The translations under genes were made by a program, and so were the position numbers. DNA of 64,000 bases from Abiotrophia defectiva_A (GTDB lineage Bacteria > Bacillota > Bacilli > Lactobacillales > Aerococcaceae), in contig CAUUNL010000001.1 in the NCBI GenBank assembly GCA_963546405.1, positions 1-64,000 on the forward strand. The letters are read 5' to 3'. Below the pieces are notes generated by a model, which saw only the letters and a list, made by a program, of their open reading frames with translations, had not been told where the DNA came from and searched no databases. Below are positions 58,497-64,000 of the stretch, one piece after another. The number at the start of each line of letters is the position of its first letter. Within the stretch, counting starts at the first letter, position 1.

Positions 58497-60413
58497 ATGA
58501 AGATTGTATTTTTTTTGAAACGATTTTCTGTGATTGTATATACAATTGCAATGATTGTATTAGCTTTTACCAGTAATGTTCTGGCAGCCGAGCCACAAGT
58601 AATAGGTGGCAAAATCTATCGCTTTGATGCTAAGCAAGATTATACTGAAGCCACGTTGAACAGTGCTGAGTTGCTTGAGGAAAGTGGCTTAGGTAAATTG
58701 ACATTGGAAGGCGTATCAGATTATAAAGAAGGGGCTAAGAACGGTCTTACTAGCTATCAAACTGCTGATAACAAAATGGACTTGCGTTACCAATTTGACT
58801 ATGGAACGCTAGGACAAGAAGAGACCGAGTGGCACTTGGTTGAGGATAAGGTAAGTCAATTTTACGGAGAAAAATTGCCCCATGATGTCCTGAAAGGCGC
58901 GATTATTGTCCAAACATCTCTTGACCAAACACAATGGACGACTGAATTCGTTAAAACAGACTTTTTCAAGGAGTCGACTGACAGTTCAGAAGTTCTTTTC
59001 CATCCGAATGATCTTCAACTTCAAAATGGTGTATATGTTCGTGTGATTGTTACTTATAAACTAGGTAAAAAAGTCAGCGAAGGTGCAAGTTGGAATCCTT
59101 TAGACCATGGGAAATTTGAATACCTTCGCCAAATGGAGGTTTATAATTTCCATCTAGAAAACCAAGAAGCAGCAGGTCAAACTTTGAAGGCTTCTGACAG
59201 CCCAAGACGAGAGTTGGGGCGTAAAGAAGGTCGGGTAAAAGACAAGGGCTATTCAACTGTTCGAGAAATGGATAAGAATGACCCCCACTATAGTTGGGAT
59301 TTAGGGACTTTTGTAGTTAATGGCTATACTAGAGAAACTGAAGATAACGGTGTGCCTGTTTTCTTGAAAAACGTAGGTGACAAGGTATCTCTTTGGTTTA
59401 CACTGAAACAGAATATTGAAAAACTTAATGGTGATGAGCACTTAAAGATTTCCCATGACAGAGACGGTTATGACCAATTATTTGAGATTAAACAAACTGA
59501 CTTCAAGCAAGGGGCTTTAATTATTCGTTACACGGACCACCAAGGAAATGTTCATGATCCTATTCTCTATCGGGATTTTCTTAGAGCCAATGCTCGAACG
59601 GGTGCAGATACTCGTGTACAACTTTTTGAAGAAGGTGACTATGAGGTTGCCTTGGATTATGAGTTGGAACATGCGCCAACCCAGCTTGGTTCAGTTAAGG
59701 TACTTCCAGGCTATTCTAATTACCAAATTCTTTTCCGCTTTAAAATTCGGAATGGGAATAGTATGGTCTTCCCGATTAGTTTAGATAATGGTAGTGAGAT
59801 TTCGGATTATAGCATCGTAAATGATGGTTTCCGCCTAGATATGGCACGTTCGCGCTATTTATCAATTGATGTCACGAAATCAGAGATTAAGACAAACGAC
59901 AATGGTGTATTAGTTGAGGATACGCGGTTCAGTCGACCAGCTAAAGATAATGATTCCTATACAGAAGAAGGTATTTATACCTTCACTGTTCGCAATCAAT
60001 ATACTGGAGGAGAACCTCTAACAAAAACGGTATTTGTTGGAAAGAATAAATATCTCAAGGCTCTCTCTAAGTATAAATTAACCGTTGATGGATTGAATCA
60101 ACACCTAACAAAAGGTGAGACAGTCACGGAAGATGGTGACTTAACTGACGGCACGCGGACCCTAACTGAAGATTCTATTAAATCTGAACAGCAGGTAGTA
60201 CTAACCTCTGAGTCTAGCCTAATATCAGTGAATTTAGAGAATTCAGAGTCAAATGAAGCAAGAAAAGTGGATACCACAGCAACTACTTCTCAGTCATCTT
60301 CATCTACTTCTCTACCACTTGTAGTCTTGGTAGTGCTTGGATTAGGGGGCGCAACCGCATATTATCGCTTTATCTATCTAAAAAATAAGAAAGTTACTAA
60401 AGAAGGGGAGTAG
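58497..60413 (+). CDS. Large secreted, C-terminally membrane-anchored surface protein, unknown
   Basis: A 638-residue protein that I do not recognise. It has a Sec signal peptide (about 1-31, ending VLAAEP), an extended extracytoplasmic region rich in predicted beta strands, a Ser/Thr-rich stretch (about 593-604), one membrane helix (about 605-625) and a short basic tail. There is no LPXTG sorting motif. It is encoded four bases before the nuclease-toxin-like gene, so both are made together. It could be a delivery or anchoring partner for that protein. The region looks AT-richer than its neighbours, suggesting later acquisition. Confidence 0.75.
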   Translation: MKIVFFLKRFSVIVYTIAMIVLAFTSNVLAAEPQVIGGKIYRFDAKQDYTEATLNSAELLEESGLGKLTLEGVSDYKEGAKNGLTSYQTADNKMDLRYQFDYGTLGQEETEWHLVEDKVSQFYGEKLPHDVLKGAIIVQTSLDQTQWTTEFVKTDFFKESTDSSEVLFHPNDLQLQNGVYVRVIVTYKLGKKVSEGASWNPLDHGKFEYLRQMEVYNFHLENQEAAGQTLKASDSPRRELGRKEGRVKDKGYSTVREMDKNDPHYSWDLGTFVVNGYTRETEDNGVPVFLKNVGDKVSLWFTLKQNIEKLNGDEHLKISHDRDGYDQLFEIKQTDFKQGALIIRYTDHQGNVHDPILYRDFLRANARTGADTRVQLFEEGDYEVALDYELEHAPTQLGSVKVLPGYSNYQILFRFKIRNGNSMVFPISLDNGSEISDYSIVNDGFRLDMARSRYLSIDVTKSEIKTNDNGVLVEDTRFSRPAKDNDSYTEEGIYTFTVRNQYTGGEPLTKTVFVGKNKYLKALSKYKLTVDGLNQHLTKGETVTEDGDLTDGTRTLTEDSIKSEQQVVLTSESSLISVNLENSESNEARKVDTTATTSQSSSSTSLPLVVLVVLGLGGATAYYRFIYLKNKKVTKEGE

Positions 60414-60417
60414 CTTT

Positions 60418-61605
60418 ATGAAACGTTTGTGGATTAAGATTTTAGTTTGCTTGTTGGTATTTACTCAGTTCTCTGCCTATGCAAGTCGTCATTCCGTATT
60501 GGCGCAAGAAAGCCAAAGTGAGACCAGTAGTCCAGAGTTGGCTAGCCAAGAGGAGGAAACAGAAAGTTTATCTCCATCCAATCCTGCTTACCTGAAGTCC
60601 CTTGAAGATTCTGTCTACGCGCAACTGAATGAGCAATTAGCGACGGATGATGTTAAGGTAGAGTCAGTAGAGGCAATTTATTATTCTAAAGAATACCTTG
60701 AAGAAATGCTCTACAATAGTAAGTCCAATATTTACTTTGGATATACTTTAGAGGAATTGAATCAACAATTCAAAGGTCAACGTTATGTTTTCCAATTAAG
60801 TGAATCTGGCGAAACGGAAGTCGTACCTTTTGAAGATTATGACGATTCATTTGAGCGAATCATTAAGAATATCGCGACAGGTTCTGGCGTTATTTTAGTC
60901 TGTGCGACGATTAGTATTGCAACAGGAGGAACTGCATCTGTTGTGTTTGCTGCAGCTGCTACAACTGGACTTAAGGTTGGGGTGAGTTCAGCACTATCTA
61001 CAGCAGTAATTTCCGGAGGCTTAACCGCTATCACTACAGGAGATTTAAAGGCTTCTGTCAAAAAAGCGGCTTTAGATTCAAGTGAAGCTTTCAAGTGGGG
61101 CGCAATAGTTGGTAGTGTATCTGGTGGGGTTGATGAGTGGCTAGGTCAATTGGCTGCAAAGAAAAAACTCATATCAGCTGTTAAGGCAAAGACCGGGATA
61201 TCGGCATATCGTCAGTCTGAGATAGACTCTGTCGCCTACTATGGTAAAACGGGAGCCAAACAGATTAAAACTCAAGTAAGTTTTTTGAACGGCAAGGAAG
61301 TTTCAACTAAAATAGCTGGTTCTACTCGCCCGGATATATTGGCTGTGATTGATGGGAAGCTACAGGCCATTGAAGTAAAAAACTATGATTTAGTAACGTC
61401 TTCCAATTTCAATTCTATGATTAATGTACTAAAGCGACAATTTAAGAACCGTGCCAAACATCTTCCGGAAGGAATTGGACAGCGCCTAGCATTATATGTC
61501 CGAGGACATGGCTATTCGAAGCGTAATATTCAAGATTTTGTTCAACGAATTCGGGAAAAATTGGCTGATGTAGTCCCAGATCTTCCTATCGACATCATTC
61601 AATAA
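60418..61605 (+). CDS. Sec-exported PD-(D/E)XK nuclease, polymorphic-toxin-like
   Basis: A 395-residue protein. It has a signal peptide (about 1-29, SVLAQE), an acidic Ser/Glu-rich stretch (30-55), a mixed domain (56-148), and a Gly/Ala-rich hydrophobic region (about 152-240) of the kind found before toxin domains. The C-terminal nuclease domain (about 270-395) has GSTRPDILAV (Asp306) and AIEVKNYD (Glu319, Lys321), the PD-(D/E)XK catalytic core, then LPEGIGQRLALYVRGHGYS. The end is typical of DNase domains in polymorphic toxins. No immunity gene is seen beside it. Target cell unknown. Confidence 0.75.
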   Translation: MKRLWIKILVCLLVFTQFSAYASRHSVLAQESQSETSSPELASQEEETESLSPSNPAYLKSLEDSVYAQLNEQLATDDVKVESVEAIYYSKEYLEEMLYNSKSNIYFGYTLEELNQQFKGQRYVFQLSESGETEVVPFEDYDDSFERIIKNIATGSGVILVCATISIATGGTASVVFAAAATTGLKVGVSSALSTAVISGGLTAITTGDLKASVKKAALDSSEAFKWGAIVGSVSGGVDEWLGQLAAKKKLISAVKAKTGISAYRQSEIDSVAYYGKTGAKQIKTQVSFLNGKEVSTKIAGSTRPDILAVIDGKLQAIEVKNYDLVTSSNFNSMINVLKRQFKNRAKHLPEGIGQRLALYVRGHGYSKRNIQDFVQRIREKLADVVPDLPIDIIQ

Positions 61606-61635
61606 AATAATGGGTAATTCAAGACTTAGATTATT

Positions 61636-61660
61636 AGCACAGCTTAGGCTGTGCTTTTTT
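61636..61660 (+). terminator. Terminator of the surface-protein/nuclease module
   Basis: An eight-base stem (61636-61643 with 61648-61655, TTAG loop) is followed by a T run. Confidence 0.9.
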
Positions 61661-61682
61661 ATTTTCAGGAGTTCATCCTCAT

Positions 61683-61710
61683 TGACAAAACGAACATACG
61701 TTCGTATACT
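61683..61710 (+). promoter_or_regulatory. SOS (LexA) promoter of the YolD/polymerase operon
   Basis: TTGACA (61683-61688), a 16-base spacer and TATACT (61705-61710). The spacer contains CGAACATACGTTCG (61691-61704), a perfect match to the Gram-positive LexA/DinR box, so bound LexA would block the promoter. Confidence 0.88.
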
Positions 61711-61728
61711 TAAGATGAGGTGAATACA

Positions 61729-62085
61729 ATGGCAATGAATACAAATTATCATGACCGTGGCATGAAGAAGTGGCAGCCTTTTTTCTCCAGCCCTCATTTG
61801 AAGGCCAGTGTTCTGGCTAATCGAGAGGAGGTTTTGGCGACTTATCAGGCGCCAGAGGTCATGACCGAGTCTGAGATTGATGCCCAACTCCAGCGGGCTT
61901 TCCAAGAAAGACTGAGGGTTAAGGTGACCCTCAATGTGCAGGTGGCAGAGCGCCATGCTTATTATATGGGGCAGGTCATCGGACGGGCGGACCAGTTTGT
62001 CCTCATTGACAACTCGCCGGTCGAATATGAGACCATCCGCCACGTCCAAGTCTATGAGCCGACCAAGTGGTGGGACCATGCTTGA
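61729..62085 (+). CDS. YolD-like protein
   Basis: A 118-residue small protein of the YolD family, known from operons with UvrX/UmuC-type polymerases. The C-terminal half has the barrel-like pattern YYMGQVIGRADQFVLIDN then IRHVQVYEPTKWW. It may act as the UmuD-like partner or modulator in SOS mutagenesis. ATG 61729 fits GAGGTG upstream. It overlaps the polymerase gene by eight bases. Confidence 0.85.
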   Translation: MAMNTNYHDRGMKKWQPFFSSPHLKASVLANREEVLATYQAPEVMTESEIDAQLQRAFQERLRVKVTLNVQVAERHAYYMGQVIGRADQFVLIDNSPVEYETIRHVQVYEPTKWWDHA

Positions 62086-63349
62086 CCGCGACCCTGAGCT
62101 TTTTCCCAAACAGGACATTCTCTGCATCGACTGCAAGTCCTTCTTCGCCAGTATTGAATGTGTGGAAAGGGGGCTAGACCCGCTGACAGCCAAGCTTTGC
62201 GTGGTCTCCAGGCCCCATCTTAAAGGGGGCTTGGTCCTGGCTAGCAGTCCTCGTATGAAGGCAGAATACGGCATTGGCACGGGCAGTCGGGTCTATGATT
62301 TACCTAAGCGGGATTCGGATATCGTCTTGGCACCGGCGCGTATGAATCTTTATGTTCAGCGCAACCATGATATCAACCGAATCTTCCTCCAGTATGTGGC
62401 TTGGGAAGATTTGCATGTTTATTCGATTGACGAGGCTTTCCTGGATGTGGGGCGCAGTCATGCGCTCTTTGGTTCCAATTATCAGATTGCCTGGCAGATT
62501 CAACATGAAATTTACAAGCGCTATGGCCTACCGACCTGCGTGGGCATAGGGGATAATCTGCTACTTGCCAAGCTCTGTCTGGATAATGTGGCCAAGTACC
62601 GGCCGCCTTATCTAGCTTATTGGTCCTACGCTAGGATTCCGGAGACTGTTTGGAAGATTGGAAAGCTCAGTGATTTCTGGGGGATTGGTCGTCGCACTCA
62701 GACGGCACTAGAGGCCATGGGCATTTACACAGTAAGGGATTTGGCTCATGCTGATTTTGGGAAACTCAAGGCTCGCTTTGGGATCAAGGGAGCCGAACTC
62801 TACTATCATGCCAATGGCCTAGATGCCAGTGTCATACGTGAGGCCTATAGTCCTCAGAGCCAGGTTTATAGTGCTTCCCAGATTTTGGAAAGGGAGTACT
62901 TGGACTATAAGCAAGTTGCCTTGGTGGTCCGGGAAATGGCTGATAACTTGGCTAGTCGCCTGCGACGGGAAGGGCGGATGACTTCATGTCTAAGCCTGAG
63001 CCTAGGCTATGGCAAGGACATTATTCCCAAACGTTCGGGTGGTCAAATGACCTTTGAATTGACCTCTAGTAGCAAGCAGCTCATGGCCCACAGCCAAACC
63101 TTGCTCAAGCGCCACTATTTCCGTCTACCCGTTAAGACCCTGCATCTGACCGTCAGTCACCTGCAAGTAGCGGGGCCGACCCAGCTCTCACTCTTTCAAG
63201 ATCCAGAGCAGTCTGCCCAAGAAGAAAGGGCAGAACGCGTGGTGGACGCCGTCAGAGAACGTTATGGCTATGGCAGTTTAGTCCGCGCTAGCAGTCTTTT
63301 GCCGGGGGCGACGGCGATTCAGCGAGCAGATTTGATTGGGGGCCACTAG
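62078..63349 (+). CDS. Y-family DNA polymerase (UmuC/UvrX type)
   Basis: A 423-residue translesion polymerase. The first catalytic block is CIDCKSFFASIECVERG, the second YSIDEAFLDVG with the Asp-Glu pair. A helix-hairpin-helix (FWGIGRRTQTALEAMGI) and the little-finger domain follow. A sliding-clamp motif QLSLF lies near the C-terminus. ATG 62078 overlaps the YolD-like stop; the frame extends upstream within that gene. Controlled by the SOS promoter at 61683. Confidence 0.92.
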   Translation: MLDRDPELFPKQDILCIDCKSFFASIECVERGLDPLTAKLCVVSRPHLKGGLVLASSPRMKAEYGIGTGSRVYDLPKRDSDIVLAPARMNLYVQRNHDINRIFLQYVAWEDLHVYSIDEAFLDVGRSHALFGSNYQIAWQIQHEIYKRYGLPTCVGIGDNLLLAKLCLDNVAKYRPPYLAYWSYARIPETVWKIGKLSDFWGIGRRTQTALEAMGIYTVRDLAHADFGKLKARFGIKGAELYYHANGLDASVIREAYSPQSQVYSASQILEREYLDYKQVALVVREMADNLASRLRREGRMTSCLSLSLGYGKDIIPKRSGGQMTFELTSSSKQLMAHSQTLLKRHYFRLPVKTLHLTVSHLQVAGPTQLSLFQDPEQSAQEERAERVVDAVRERYGYGSLVRASSLLPGATAIQRADLIGGH

Positions 63350-63429
63350 TTACCAAAAAGTACCTAATTGTTTTTTCTTGGCAAGGAGGCTAAACTAGGA
63401 TTATAGCAAGAATGAAATGAGGGATTTAC

Positions 63430-64000
63430 ATGACACAACATTATCAAAATATCGTGATTGGCTTTGGTAAAGGGGGCAAAACCCTAGCTAAAACCTTGGC
63501 TAGTCGTCAAGAACAAGTACTCTTAATTGAAGCTTCTCCTAAAATGTACGGGGGGACCTGTATCAACATCGGCTGTATTCCATCTAAGACCTTGATTGAA
63601 GCAGCAGGCCAAGGTTTAGACTTCGAAGCAGCGGCTGCTCGTAAGGCTAAGTTAATTGCTGCTTTAAACGACAAAAACTATCACATGATTGCAGATGAAG
63701 CGAGTGCCGAAGTTTGGACTGGTTGGGCTCGTTTTACTGGCAACCACAGCCTTGAAGTCACCTTGACTGACGGTCAAACTCGTCAAGTGACAGGGGACCG
63801 CATCTTCATTAACACCGGGGCTAAGACCGCCTTACCAGCTATTCCTGGCTTGGAAGGTAATGACTTTGTCTTAACCTCAACAGAAGCTTTGGATTTACAA
63901 AAGTTGCCAAAACGTTTAGTTGTGGTAGGGGCAGGTTATATTGGTTTGGAAATGGCCGACATGTTCCGGACCTTCGGTTCTGAAGTGACAGTCTTGGATA
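63430..64000 (+). CDS. FAD-dependent disulfide oxidoreductase, N-terminal part (cut by window end)
   Basis: The first 190 residues of a class-I pyridine-nucleotide disulfide oxidoreductase. The FAD motif VIGFGKGGKTLA is near the start, the redox cysteines in GGTCINIGCIPSK (about 41-53), and the NAD(P)-binding VVVGAGYIGLE near residue 168. It resembles RclA/mercuric-reductase-like proteins linked to oxidant or hypochlorite resistance, rather than lipoamide dehydrogenase of a complex; the substrate cannot be told. It starts behind GAGGG. TTGGCA at 63378 with TTATAG at 63401 is a weak promoter candidate. Confidence 0.88.
   Translation, partial: MTQHYQNIVIGFGKGGKTLAKTLASRQEQVLLIEASPKMYGGTCINIGCIPSKTLIEAAGQGLDFEAAAARKAKLIAALNDKNYHMIADEASAEVWTGWARFTGNHSLEVTLTDGQTRQVTGDRIFINTGAKTALPAIPGLEGNDFVLTSTEALDLQKLPKRLVVVGAGYIGLEMADMFRTFGSEVTVLD

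Noticed and set aside
61729..62085. Immunity gene for the nuclease-toxin-like protein
   Set aside because: The gene is a YolD-like protein under its own SOS promoter, behind a terminator and coupled to a Y-family polymerase.
61492..62280. A 262-codon reverse-strand open frame
   Set aside because: It lies antisense to the nuclease, the YolD-like gene and the polymerase start, crosses the SOS promoter, and has no family features or ribosome site.
1..64000. CRISPR arrays, insertion sequences, prophage genes, tRNA or rRNA genes
   Set aside because: No regularly spaced repeats, transposase motifs, phage modules or recognisable RNA-gene structures were seen on reading through the window.

Overview
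This window looks like chromosomal DNA of a low-to-moderate GC Gram-positive coccus of the Lactobacillales. An Aerococcaceae/Abiotrophia-like relative is my best guess, from the gene repertoire, the streptococcus-like PsaA and the Gram-positive promoters, SOS box and ribosome binding sites; species cannot be fixed by eye. No tRNA, rRNA, insertion sequence, prophage or CRISPR array was recognised.

The first 40 kb follows the familiar Firmicutes housekeeping order acpP - rnc - smc - Cof-type HAD phosphatase - ftsY - ylxM - ffh - rpsP - khpA - rimM - trmD - rplS. This backbone is opened at four junctions by accessory modules. (1) acpP|rnc: oppDFBC, one diverged OppA and four close OppA paralogues (732-14260). 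(2) ftsY|ylxM: a small membrane protein and a truncated DtxR/MntR-type regulator (20826-21763). (3) ffh|rpsP: the SirTM protein ADP-ribosylation/lipoate module with a divergent old-yellow-enzyme gene, a frameshifted small membrane gene, and a psaBCA manganese transporter behind a DtxR-type operator (23702-31894). (4) khpA|rimM: five tandem paralogues of an unrecognised two-TM membrane protein family (32600-37994).

After an AT-rich regulatory gap (39859-40616) comes one long operon (40617-52706). It encodes a Gram-positive Pel-type exopolysaccharide machine: an epimerase-fused PelD without GGDEF, PelE, deacetylase-only PelA, PelF and PelG. It continues into a CotH-kinase lipoprotein, a VTC-domain protein, a DUF4956 membrane protein and a secreted DUF4832-like protein. 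The second group is plausibly the part that finishes or decorates the polymer or cell surface.

From 52787 onward are an endonuclease III without its iron-sulfur cysteines, plsC (reverse strand), a secreted glutaminyl-cyclase-like protein, 5-formyl-THF cyclo-ligase, a rhomboid protease, glucokinase, a cysteine-less rhodanese and an SGNH hydrolase. Then follow a two-gene secreted module (58497-61605: a large surface protein and a Sec-exported PD-(D/E)XK nuclease toxin-like protein), a LexA-controlled YolD/Y-family polymerase pair, and the start of an FAD disulfide oxidoreductase cut by the window end.

The candidates for new biology are the five-paralogue membrane family, the surface protein/nuclease pair, the combined Pel-CotH-VTC-DUF4956-DUF4832 operon, and the consistent lack of lipobox cysteines on the solute-binding proteins.
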